DNA from: Burkholderiaceae bacterium
GTDB taxonomy: Bacteria > Pseudomonadota > Gammaproteobacteria > Burkholderiales > Burkholderiaceae_E
NCBI GenBank assembly: GCA_019428955.1
Contig: JAHYJF010000154.1
Location: 1 to 8,542 of the forward strand
DNA: 8,542 nt
Reading direction: 5' to 3'
Of this stretch, positions 1 to 7,070 are shown piece after piece. The notes beneath the pieces are model-generated. The model had not been told where the DNA came from, did not search any database, and saw only the letters and a list, made by a program, of their open reading frames with translations. The position numbers and the translations under genes are program-made. The number at the start of each line of letters is the position of its first letter. The first letter of the stretch is position 1.

Positions 1-2
1 CC

Positions 3-512
3 GGGGTGCCGGTACGCTGTCAAATTCTAGGTTTTCTTGACGTGCAGAATCGCAGCGCTATCGACCGCAAAACCGTGGATGCCTGGCAAGCCGAAGGAGT
101 AATCGAGTATCTTGGCGCAACGGACGATGTGCGCCCCACAATTGCTGCCGCCGACTGCGTGGTCCTGCCTTCCTACCGCGAAGGCACCCCGCGCAGCTTA
201 CTGGAAGCCTCGGCCATGGGACGGCCCATCATAACCACGGATGCGCCAGGCTGTCGCGATGTCGTGGATGATGGCGCATCAGGCTACCTCTGCGCGCTGC
301 GCGACGTGGCGTCGTTGGCCGACGCCATGAGGCGTTTTGCGATGCTTTCACCCGAACAGCGGGCAACGATGGGTGCAGAGGGTCGTCGCAAAATGGAGCG
401 CCAATTCGACGAACAAATCGTTATCAAAGCGTATCTCGATTGGCTCGAACGGCATTGCCTGATTGAGCCAGCTGCAAGCGCCACTACGATGATGCCAAAG
501 TCGACGCAATAA
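3..512 (+). CDS. GT4-type glycosyltransferase, 3' part (5' end outside window)
   Basis: This is the C-terminal, nucleotide-sugar-binding half of a GT-B fold glycosyltransferase of the GT4/RfaG-like group. Such enzymes transfer a sugar from an NDP-sugar onto a growing polysaccharide or lipid-linked acceptor at the inner face of the cytoplasmic membrane. Counting from the GTG at 6, the typical order is visible: a beta-strand with LGFLD near residue 8, GATDDVRPTIAAADCVVLPS at 37-56, then the EX7E motif (E59 in REGTPRSLLEAS, second Glu E67), followed by GRPIITTDAPGCRDVV and a DG..GYL segment. The frame is open to the left edge, so the GTG at 6 is not taken as the true start. About half of a usual ~370-residue protein is present. 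The stop is at 510-512. It converges on the recombinase remnant whose stop lies 48 bases away, which marks the boundary between polysaccharide-type chromosomal sequence and the mobile region. Acceptor and donor cannot be told from this half. Confidence 0.88.
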   Translation, partial: GVPVRCQILGFLDVQNRSAIDRKTVDAWQAEGVIEYLGATDDVRPTIAAADCVVLPSYREGTPRSLLEASAMGRPIITTDAPGCRDVVDDGASGYLCALRDVASLADAMRRFAMLSPEQRATMGAEGRRKMERQFDEQIVIKAYLDWLERHCLIEPAASATTMMPKSTQ

Positions 513-559
513 CAGTGCTTTAGGTGCTCGGAAGTTGCTCAATTGTAGCGACCCAGAAG

Positions 560-787
560 TCAGCGAGTCACCCGCCACACATTGTGTTCCGCGGTTTCCA
601 GATACCGTGTCAGCACATTGACCGATTTCCAGCCCTCCGCCCGCATGATCGCCGCCGTTCCATGCCCGGCTTTCAGCAGATCTTGCGCGGTGCCGACACG
701 CATCGAGTGGCCGCAGAAGTCGGCGATGTTGGCGGCGTCTAAGTCTTCGTATTTCGCGGCGGATTCTAAACCCCCTTCGCCCCCACC
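560..787 (-). pseudogene. Tyrosine recombinase 3'-end remnant, copy 1
   Basis: Read on the minus strand, this encodes the C-terminal end of a tyrosine recombinase (phage integrase/Xer-like) and nothing upstream of it. Visible motifs are GHSMR (box II HxxR, catalytic His and Arg), GW a few turns later (the His/Trp position), and LTRYLE carrying the predicted nucleophilic Tyr. The stop is at 560-562, giving a tail VWRVTR that is a few residues longer than in the copy at 8322. By eye, the DNA from about 577 to 762 matches that copy at roughly 88-89%, then similarity stops abruptly. The reading frame continues open from 762 up to the helicase stop codon, which is in the same frame. With about 60 recognisable recombinase residues and no N-terminal core-binding domain or first catalytic Arg, it cannot be an active recombinase. 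It is best read as a displaced gene end left by an integration or duplication. Confidence 0.85.
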
Positions 788-3700
788 TCACATCGCCTCG
801 AACACCATTTCAGGTACGATCACCTCCCAGGCGTCGCGCCGGAGCGTGTGGTGAAAGGCGTCGTCGCTATCGTCTTTGCGCCAGCGAAGAATCGCGGCGA
901 TCTCCCCTCGGAGGAACTTCGTGTTTGAGGGGGGCGCGAAGCTTCTTGCCATTCGGCCAAGAATGCGGTCGCGTGAATCCTTCATGATCCAGCGGTCGTG
1001 TTCGCAGACCAAGGTCAGAGGATCGCCGACCCGAGCCATCGAGATAGCGCTCAGCGCAGGGTGGTTCTGGCCCTGCCGACCAGCGAACGACAGGTCGACC
1101 ATGCGCGCCTCGGCCGATTGATAATACCGCCTTGGGCCGGGGAAGGCGTCAAGATCTGGCGCTACAAACCGGCTGATGATCGCAGACGACTGGGTCGGCA
1201 GATATTCGTGGTTGTCGTTGCTCATCACGACCAAATTCCGTCGTGCACGAGTCATTGCCACATAGAACAGTCGCCGCGGCGCATCCTGATCTTCATTGCG
1301 AGAGGGCCGTTCCCAGCCGCCGTCAAGGATTACCACGTCGTCGAACTCCAGCCCCTTGGCGCGGTGCGCGGTCAGGAGTTTCAAGCCGCGCTGCTCGCCC
1401 CAGGAATCGCGGGCCCATTCCGCAAGCCATTCGATAGCATCCGTTGCGGGAAGGCTTCGGCCGTCAATCTCGCGCGCGAGCAGGCCCAATCCCTCACCAA
1501 TGCGATTGGTCCACTGCGAGCTTGGAATCGCGTTCAGTTTCTCTATCAAATCAACGACTGAGACCATTCGGCAATGGTCCTCGCGCAGTGCGTCGATGAG
1601 CATTTGCATTTCGCGCATGCGCCAGAGGCCCGGTAGCTGCTCATTGGCAAACTCGACAGGAATGCCGAGAGCCTCTGCAAAATCCCGCACGGGAGCCAGC
1701 TTTTGCCAGTCACGTGAGATGACTGCCGCGCGCGACCATGTCCAGTCAGGGACCAGGCGAGACAGGCGCAAAAGCTCGTCAAGTGCTGCCATCGCCTGCG
1801 TATCGCTGCCGGGTGGACATCCCAGTATTTGCACCCGGCCTTGCGCCACCGGATCAAGCGCAACCATGGCGCCGCCCGCGGGGGCCTTGCGTCGCGCCTG
1901 ATTGACTGTGATGTCGTGGCCGGTCTTCATCCTTGCTGCGGCGCAATTGATGACTGCATTCGCTGCGGTGACGATGTGGCCCGATGAGCGGTAGTTTTCG
2001 GTAAGGAACACGGGCTTGGCCGCATAATCGTCTTCGAATTGCCGGATGTGCCGGATCGAGGCGCCGGCGAAGGAATAGATGTTCTGGTCGTCATCCCCGA
2101 CGGCAAACAGGCTGATGCGAAGGTCGGGGTCATCAAGGCTTCGCCCCGCCACAGCGGAAATGAGAGCATATTCTTCGGGGCCAACGTCCTGGTATTCGTC
2201 GACCAGAATCCAGCGGTAGCCCTGGATCAAGGTGTCTCGCAAGGCTTCGGCAGCGGCCTTGTCCAGACCGTCGCCTCGAAGAAGCGATGCTGCGTCCTTG
2301 AGCAGATTGTCAAAATCTGGTCGATCAGCGCCAGTGCCCCCGGCAAAGCTCGCCCCCACCAGGCGCATGGCCAAGGCGTGTATGGTTAGCACTGTCACAA
2401 AGCGCGCCTCGTCCCCGATCAAGGCGCGCAACCGCTCGCGGATCTCGGCGGCGGCGTGGCGGTTGTAGGCGAGCACCAGAATGCCGTTCGGGTCTTCGCG
2501 CTTGATCTTCACAAGGTAAGCGATGCGGTGCACCAGGACACGGGTCTTGCCTGATCCGGGGCCTGCCAGAACAAGCACGTTTGTCTCTTCGCGGTCATCG
2601 CGCACGATCTGTTCCTGGGTGGTATTGCCGAGCGCGTCGACAATGCTCGCCCAGGCTTGGCCCGTCGCTTGCCTGCGAAACTCGGTGCCTCGACCCGGCA
2701 TCCATCTGCGCATGAACGCGTCGCGTTCCAGAACGAAGTAATCGGCCGCCAGCCGTTGGGCTTCATCCATGCGCTCAAGAGCCTTTGCGGCATAGGCGGC
2801 CATGACATGGGTCTGGATCGTTTGTTCGGTGTAGTGCTCTTCGAGCGGGGTAAAGTTTTGGACGGTGAAGCTTCCGCCCTTGGGGTCGAGATGCACGGTT
2901 ATTGCCGGGCGAAATACCGACAGGCCTTTGCCAAGCGTAATGACCTGCTGCTCGTGGAGCCAAAGAAGTGCTCGGTCCATTAGCTTGTTTGCGTCGTTGA
3001 CCGCGCCCCGAAGCATGGCATCGCCATTGATCGCGGCGAGCAAGGCGCCCAATGTGGTCTCCACAGGGATGTCCTTGCCTTTCACCGCTTTTGGCACCCT
3101 CCCGATAAGGTGTGAAAGCAGCCGTTCGGCACCCTGCCTGCGGATTTCGGCGGTCTGCTCGACAACCGACCACGAACGTTGCAAACGCACGAAAAGGCTT
3201 CCACGCGAGGCTTTGCGAATGTGCAGGTTGCCGCGCCCGCCTTCCATGTCACGCCCGTCTTGTGCCATGCCGCGAAGCAGGCCCTCGACAATATCCGGCC
3301 TGACCGAGGCGTGGCCATGTTCCCGCAGCACCTGGCAGGTCGCCGAAAGATTGAATGGCGTCGCCTCGCCATTGTCGGCGTCGGGCGCCTCTTGACGCAA
3401 CTGCGCAATCAGGTCCGCTTCAAGCTGCGCCGCAGCCTCGAGCCGAGTGCGTGACGCATTCTCGACCGCGACATGTACGAAGATCGTGATGTTGGTGTCA
3501 TCGTTGGCAATGCCCAGGGCTTCCAGATCCGCGAGCGCTTTGCGCAGCGCTGGCACCGGCAGGCCACTAACCCCCCCCAGCACATCGGTTGAAATGCCCT
3601 CTTCCGCAGGCGCATTGATAATTTGCTGCACTATGCGCAGCAGCTGGTTTTGGCGCGTTTGCGTGATGCTTGTGCGCGCGAGGATTTTGCGGACCTGCTC

Positions 3701-5902
3701 GAGATCGCGCACCAGTAGCGAGGCAGGAAATACCTGCACCCGGTTTTCTTCGCGGCGCAAAAGCTTTGCTTCTTCCAGCCAGGCGACGGCGGTCTTGACC
3801 CGCGTGTCGTCGGTCGCACTGTCACGCTGAAAATCGTGATCTTTTTCTTCCTTCACAATCTCGCCCGGGGTCGCGACGATTTCACCGTTCTTGCGGGTCC
3901 GGCTATCGAGGCGCCGGAGAGCCTTCAAGATCGCGCTGATTTCGTGCCGGGCAAGTCGTGACCGCGCGCTCAGGCTGAACTGGCGATCAACGTCTTCCGT
4001 ATTGAACAGAAGCACACATCGCGCGGGGTCTTGATCGCGCCCGGCCCGGCCTGCCTCCTGCAGGTAGTTTTCAAGTGAACCCGGCACGTCGCCATGCACG
4101 ACGAGGCGAATGTCGGGCTTGTCGATCCCCATACCGAAGGCATTCGTCGCCGCGATGACGCGCAGGTCGCCCACCCTGAAGGCTTCCTGAATATCGCGCT
4201 TTTCCTCGGCGCTGAGCCCTGCATGATAACGGTCGGCGGCGATGCCTTGTTGCTTGAGAAACTCCGCCACCCGTTCGGTCGCGCTGCGCGTGGCACAGTA
4301 GACAACAGCCCCAGAGGCGCCGGCCTCGGGCAGGTCTGCTTCAAGCGCGTCGAGAATGTCGGCCATCTTGGTCGCGCGCTGCGTCGGGAGCACCCTGAAA
4401 CTCAGGTTTGTGCGCGAGGCCCCGCCATCAAGCAGGATCAAGTCGCGCGCAAGACGCTCATTGAAATGCCCGCGAATGTCCTGAACGACATCGGGTTTTG
4501 CGGTGGCGGTCAGGCAGAGCACCGGGGCAATCTGGTCGCCCGAGCTTTCCTTGATGAAACGGCTGACATAGCGATAGTCAGGCCTGAAATCGTGCCCCCA
4601 TTTCGAGATGCAATGCGCTTCATCCAGAACCCATAGCCCGATCTCACGCTGCGCAAGCACCGAGCGCACAGAGGTGCTGCGCAATTGTTCCGGAGAAATC
4701 AGCAAGATGGCAGCATCGCCGAGACGCACCTTGTCGAGCGCGTCATGGCGTTCAGGCAACGACAATAGCCCGTTTACAGTTACCGCCGAAGCAATCCCTG
4801 CCCGCGCCAACCCCTGCACCTGGTCCGCCATAAGCGCCACGAGGGGCGAGATCACCACCGTCAATGCCCCGGTCTTGTCGAACCGCGAGAGTGCGGGGAT
4901 TTGATAGCAGATGGATTTACCGGTGCCCGTGGGCAGAATTCCAAGCAGGCTTTCACCCGCCATCGCGCTTTCAACGATCCGCTCTTGCAGCGGTCGTCCG
5001 AACTCGTCCATCGGCTCGGGGCGGAAACTCTCGAAGCCGAACCAGCGGCGCAATGCCTGCTTTGGGTCGTTGTTGGTGCGGCAATAGTGGCAGCCGGTAT
5101 CACCGCAATTCGTGTCGCGCAGGTCGCGCACAATGCGCGCCGCGTCCTGAAACTCGGCGCGCACCCACGGCGGCATGACCGAGTCCCCGCCCGCCACCGA
5201 AATCCATGACAGCGCATAGGCCATGGGCCAGCCGAGGCGGGGGTCGTCGAGCCGCTCGAGCGTGCGCTTGAGCATCGCAGAACAGGCCGCGGTATCAAGA
5301 AGGCGCAGGATCGCAGCATGTGCCGCTTCTTTTCCGGGCTTCGGCGCACCACGGATACGTGCAAAGAGCTGATCGAACCCGCCGCTTTTCGGCGTGCGGC
5401 AACAGAGATAGTGGTAAGCCGTCAGTGCATCCGGCGACTGTGTGTTTAGGGTTGCGAAGGCATTTATCTGGCTCTCCAGCAGCTCAAACACGAGTCGGGC
5501 GTCAAACTCCGGGTCATTCACGCGCCCCGTCTGAAGGCGCCCGTCTTGGTAGTGTTTGACAAGGTGGTGGTAGGGATTGCGCGGAAAAGCCAGCGGGTTG
5601 AGCCAAAGCGTATCGATGGGCGCCTCAGCCAGCGCAAGGAACCTTGGCGAGGCGGCCGCCAGATGCGGCAGATCATGGCGCAATATATTGTGCCCGATGA
5701 CATGGTCGAAGCCTTGGCAAAACGCCTCGAGCTTTGGGAGACTGGCTGCGACATTGGCATTTACAACCAGGCTCGGCGCCTCGGGGTCCCGCGCTACTGC
5801 CGCGAAGGCAAAGATCCTCGCCTTGTCGGGATCGACCTCGAGATCGATGGAAACAGAGCGGCTCAGAATATCGGTGTGATGTTTGCTTGCAGCCGTATTC
5901 AT
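788..5902 (-). CDS. Exonuclease-RecQ-UvrD fusion helicase (RecQ family ATP-dependent helicase, 1704 aa)
   Basis: This single chain holds two complete helicase motors. Residues ~14-140 look like a DEDD 3'-5' exonuclease: SIDLE (D20, E22), GHNILRHD (D77), and N129....D134 where DEDDh enzymes have HxxxxD. A Cys cluster C266-x4-C271-x2-C274 follows. The RecQ/SF2 core comes next: FGFESFRP near 288-295, Walker A PTGTGKS (K329), DEAH 427-430, TATA 465-468, and QEAGRAGRD 615-623. The usual four-Cys RecQ zinc domain and HRDC are not seen; ~650-1090 is a helical, winged-helix-like linker. The SF1 UvrD/Rep core has Walker A GPGSGKT (K1119), DEYQD 1235-1239, GDDDQNIYSFAG from 1269, ENYRSS 1302-1307, TAHRAKGLEF 1511-1520 and RLFYVAMTRAR to 1554. 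A ~100-residue C-terminal domain is unrecognised. The ATG at 5900-5902 gives a length like other RecQ-UvrD fusions; its ribosome site is weak (GAAGGGG lies ~15 bases upstream). Both motors look intact. The likely role is unwinding and trimming DNA in repair, recombination or defence; the specific function is inferred. Confidence 0.93.
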   Translation of the reverse strand: MNTAASKHHTDILSRSVSIDLEVDPDKARIFAFAAVARDPEAPSLVVNANVAASLPKLEAFCQGFDHVIGHNILRHDLPHLAAASPRFLALAEAPIDTLWLNPLAFPRNPYHHLVKHYQDGRLQTGRVNDPEFDARLVFELLESQINAFATLNTQSPDALTAYHYLCCRTPKSGGFDQLFARIRGAPKPGKEAAHAAILRLLDTAACSAMLKRTLERLDDPRLGWPMAYALSWISVAGGDSVMPPWVRAEFQDAARIVRDLRDTNCGDTGCHYCRTNNDPKQALRRWFGFESFRPEPMDEFGRPLQERIVESAMAGESLLGILPTGTGKSICYQIPALSRFDKTGALTVVISPLVALMADQVQGLARAGIASAVTVNGLLSLPERHDALDKVRLGDAAILLISPEQLRSTSVRSVLAQREIGLWVLDEAHCISKWGHDFRPDYRYVSRFIKESSGDQIAPVLCLTATAKPDVVQDIRGHFNERLARDLILLDGGASRTNLSFRVLPTQRATKMADILDALEADLPEAGASGAVVYCATRSATERVAEFLKQQGIAADRYHAGLSAEEKRDIQEAFRVGDLRVIAATNAFGMGIDKPDIRLVVHGDVPGSLENYLQEAGRAGRDQDPARCVLLFNTEDVDRQFSLSARSRLARHEISAILKALRRLDSRTRKNGEIVATPGEIVKEEKDHDFQRDSATDDTRVKTAVAWLEEAKLLRREENRVQVFPASLLVRDLEQVRKILARTSITQTRQNQLLRIVQQIINAPAEEGISTDVLGGVSGLPVPALRKALADLEALGIANDDTNITIFVHVAVENASRTRLEAAAQLEADLIAQLRQEAPDADNGEATPFNLSATCQVLREHGHASVRPDIVEGLLRGMAQDGRDMEGGRGNLHIRKASRGSLFVRLQRSWSVVEQTAEIRRQGAERLLSHLIGRVPKAVKGKDIPVETTLGALLAAINGDAMLRGAVNDANKLMDRALLWLHEQQVITLGKGLSVFRPAITVHLDPKGGSFTVQNFTPLEEHYTEQTIQTHVMAAYAAKALERMDEAQRLAADYFVLERDAFMRRWMPGRGTEFRRQATGQAWASIVDALGNTTQEQIVRDDREETNVLVLAGPGSGKTRVLVHRIAYLVKIKREDPNGILVLAYNRHAAAEIRERLRALIGDEARFVTVLTIHALAMRLVGASFAGGTGADRPDFDNLLKDAASLLRGDGLDKAAAEALRDTLIQGYRWILVDEYQDVGPEEYALISAVAGRSLDDPDLRISLFAVGDDDQNIYSFAGASIRHIRQFEDDYAAKPVFLTENYRSSGHIVTAANAVINCAAARMKTGHDITVNQARRKAPAGGAMVALDPVAQGRVQILGCPPGSDTQAMAALDELLRLSRLVPDWTWSRAAVISRDWQKLAPVRDFAEALGIPVEFANEQLPGLWRMREMQMLIDALREDHCRMVSVVDLIEKLNAIPSSQWTNRIGEGLGLLAREIDGRSLPATDAIEWLAEWARDSWGEQRGLKLLTAHRAKGLEFDDVVILDGGWERPSRNEDQDAPRRLFYVAMTRARRNLVVMSNDNHEYLPTQSSAIISRFVAPDLDAFPGPRRYYQSAEARMVDLSFAGRQGQNHPALSAISMARVGDPLTLVCEHDRWIMKDSRDRILGRMARSFAPPSNTKFLRGEIAAILRWRKDDSDDAFHHTLRRDAWEVIVPEMVFEAM

Positions 5903-5958
5903 CTTCGGATTGCCAACCGCCCCTTCAAACCCCTGAGGATACGTCTCTTTTGGGGAAG

Positions 5959-5988
5959 AATATGGCGCATTCCGGCACGCGAAGTCTA
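5959..5988 (-). promoter_or_regulatory. Weak candidate sigma70-like promoter for the helicase gene
   Basis: On the minus strand, TAGACT (5983-5988) matches 4 of 6 bases of the -35 consensus. CATATT (5959-5964) matches 4 of 6 bases of the -10, with an 18-base spacer. It would start transcription about 45-50 bases before the helicase ATG. The stretch around it is the most AT-rich part of the gap between the helicase and recombinase copy 2, and no other gene reads into the helicase. Matches this partial occur by chance, so this is only a candidate. Confidence 0.25.
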
Positions 5989-5990
5989 GG

Positions 5991-6004
5991 GGCGCTTTAG
6001 CGCC
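5991..6004. repeat. Small perfect inverted repeat upstream of the helicase promoter region
   Basis: GGCGC TTTA GCGCC forms a 5-bp GC stem with a four-base loop, and the dyad can be read as six paired bases with a two-base centre. It lies between the candidate helicase promoter and recombinase copy 2. No T-tract follows on either strand, so it is not a classical terminator. It could be a protein-binding dyad or a chance GC palindrome. A second small dyad, TCTGC C GCAGA (6032-6042), sits just past the 3' end of recombinase copy 2. Confidence 0.35.
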
Positions 6005-6050
6005 AGCATCGCGCCGGAAGGACGGGGCTGATCTGCCGCAGACCTTTTAC

Positions 6051-6225
6051 CCCCACAATTATACTCCGCGTTCTCCAGATACAGTGTCAGCACATTGAGT
6101 GGTTTTCGGCACCCAGCCCGCATGATCGCCGCGGTGCCGTGCCCGGCTTACTACAGGGCTTGCGCCGCGCCGACGCGCATCGCGTTGCCGCTGAAGTCGG
6201 CGATGTCGGCGCGGCATGGCCCGCG
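6051..6225 (-). pseudogene. Tyrosine recombinase 3'-end remnant, copy 2 (decayed)
   Basis: This is a second copy of the recombinase 3' end in the same orientation as the others. The minus-strand translation is recognisable (ADIADFSG, MRVGAAQ, AGHGTAAIMRAG, LNVLT.YLENAEYN) but clearly dead. GHSMR has become GNAMR, so the catalytic His is lost. Two consecutive stop codons (TAG TAA) replace the DLLK segment, GGWK has become GCRK, and LTRY has become LTLY. The end of the gene is altered too, with TGTGTGG reduced to TTGTGG. Similarity to the copy at 8322 is clear from about 6055 to 6215 and fades by about 6225. It is the most diverged of the three copies, suggesting the oldest junction or the one under least constraint. 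It separates the helicase compartment from the egtD/IS3/nucleotidyltransferase compartment. Confidence 0.8.
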
Positions 6226-6261
6226 ACGTCGACGGCCACACACGCCCGCGCGACACCCCCC

Positions 6262-6610
6262 TCAGCAAGGCCGCAGCAAGAGCACCGCGAAATGGTCCGC
6301 CGGATCGGTCCAGTATTCTTCGGCCATCCAGCCGGTCGCCCGCATGAGCGCCATCAGCCCTTCGCGCGTGAATTTGTGGTTGTTTTCGGTATGCAGGCTT
6401 TCGCCTGCGCGAAAGCGGAAGGTGCCGCCTGCAATCGCCACATCCTGATCCGGCTGGCTCACAAGGTGCATTTCAATGCGCGCATCCGCCGCATTCCACC
6501 TTGCCTCGTGGCGAAATTCCGCGAGGTCAAAATTTGCAGCAGCCTCGCGATTCAGCCGTGCCAGCAGCTTCAGGTTGAAGGCGGCGGTCACGCCGCGCGG
6601 GTCATCATAC
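6262..6610 (-). pseudogene. egtD: egtD C-terminal fragment (L-histidine N-alpha-methyltransferase)
   Basis: The fragment carries the C-terminal third of EgtD. This is the SAM-dependent enzyme that trimethylates histidine to hercynine, the first step of ergothioneine synthesis. Recognisable segments in order are YDDPRGVTAAFNLKLL.RLNRE, FDLAEFRHEA, ARIEMHLVS, and GESLHTENNHKFT.E. The HTEN segment aligns with the histidine-binding loop, where the Glu is kept. The reading ends at a TGA (6262-6264) after FAVLLLRP, close to the normal EgtD C-terminus. The 5' side stops abruptly: EgtD similarity begins at YDD (about 6610) and the next bases belong to an IS3 transposase read on the other strand. About 115 of an expected ~320 residues remain and the SAM-binding core is gone, so the fragment cannot be functional. 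No egtB partner is visible. Confidence 0.85.
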
Positions 6611-6969
6611 CCGAAGACGATCAGGGTGGATCAGGGCAGCGAGTTCGTGTCGCGTGAAATGGATCTTTGGGCCTATCAGCGCTGCGTCACTCTCGACTTC
6701 TCCCGACCAGGCAAACCCACCGACAGTGCCTTCATCTTGCGTCGGGACATTTGATCCACTGGATCAATTGCTGCCCCCTCCTCACCTTCAACGGCCGCTT
6801 GCGCGCCGAGTGCCTGGACACGCATTGGTTCCTGACACTTGCAGATGCGGCGGAAAAGTTTGAGGCTTGGCGTAGATACTACAACGAGGAACGGCCGCAC
6901 GGCGCGGTCAGCAACAAGGTCCCGATCATGCTGACGAAACCGGGGGGCGTCACCTGCCCGTCACCCTGA
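6608..6969 (+). pseudogene. IS3-family transposase orfB fragment, interrupted
   Basis: The DDE integrase-core C-terminal part is read in two frames. In the first frame, from 6608, YPKTIRVDQGSEF carries the second catalytic Asp (codon 6629-6631), followed by LWAYQR, VTLDFSRPGKPTDSAFI, and then a stop at 6752-6754. In the second frame, from 6787, FNGRLRAECL, HWFL, EAWRRYYNEERPHGAVSNKVPI lead to the TGA at 6967-6969. Between Ile (6734-6736) and Phe (6787-6789) an intact gene would have two codons, Glu plus one; here there are 50 unrelated bases. The missing Glu would fall 36 codons after the Asp, which is the DD35E spacing of this family. The foreign segment therefore replaces the catalytic Glu and shifts the frame. 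The N-terminal half, including the first catalytic Asp, is absent. Confidence 0.85.
6737..6786. repeat. 50-base foreign segment with a 17-base palindrome inside the transposase gene
   Basis: The segment sits exactly where the transposase catalytic Glu codon should be. It contains TTGATCCACTGGATCAA (6751-6767), two 8-base arms around a single C. If one mismatch is allowed the dyad extends to 6748-6770. The rest (TTGCGTCGGGACA on the left, CTGCCCCCTCCTCACC on the right) matches neither the transposase nor the other features here. It could be the residue of another mobile element's end, or a small palindromic insert. Its origin is not identified. Confidence 0.6.
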
Positions 6970-6973
6970 GCGG

Positions 6974-7070
6974 AGCCGGAAAACTCTGCCCTCGGGTGGT
7001 TCAACGTTGGGGGTCAGAGCAAAAGCCGGAGAACTCTGCCTTCGGGCGGTCAAACGTTGGGGGGCGGACC
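6974..7070. repeat. 50-bp tandem direct repeat, two units, in the IS3 tail
   Basis: Unit A (6974-7020) and unit B (7024-7070) align without gaps at a period of exactly 50 bases, with about 39 of 47 positions identical by eye. The shared core begins AGCCGGA, continues with AACTCTGCC and TCGGG, and ends with ACGTTGGGGG. The repeat lies between the transposase stop codon and the presumed right end of the insertion sequence. The unit divergence suggests an old duplication carried by the element. Confidence 0.75.

Noticed and set aside
534..552. Hairpin GTTGCT/AGCGAC after the glycosyltransferase as a terminator
   Set aside because: It has a six-pair stem including a G-T wobble, a seven-base loop and no T-run. 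It is too weak to call.
560..787. tRNA gene as the integration target
   Set aside because: I saw no tRNA-like sequence at any of the three recombinase-end junctions. The shared sequence is protein-coding recombinase DNA.
348..791. Minus-strand frame spanning recombinase copy 1 as a new gene
   Set aside because: It is a different frame from the one that gives the recombinase motifs, and it runs into the antisense of the glycosyltransferase.
998..1561. Long open frames on the + strand opposite the helicase gene (also 1296-1901, 4094-4636 and others)
   Set aside because: They are antisense or out-of-frame shadows of a GC-rich gene whose domains are all accounted for. None has a recognisable domain or a convincing ribosome-binding site.
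6095..6657. Open + strand frames across recombinase copy 2 and egtD
   Set aside because: They read antisense to two recognisable minus-strand gene remnants and give arginine-rich translations with no domain.
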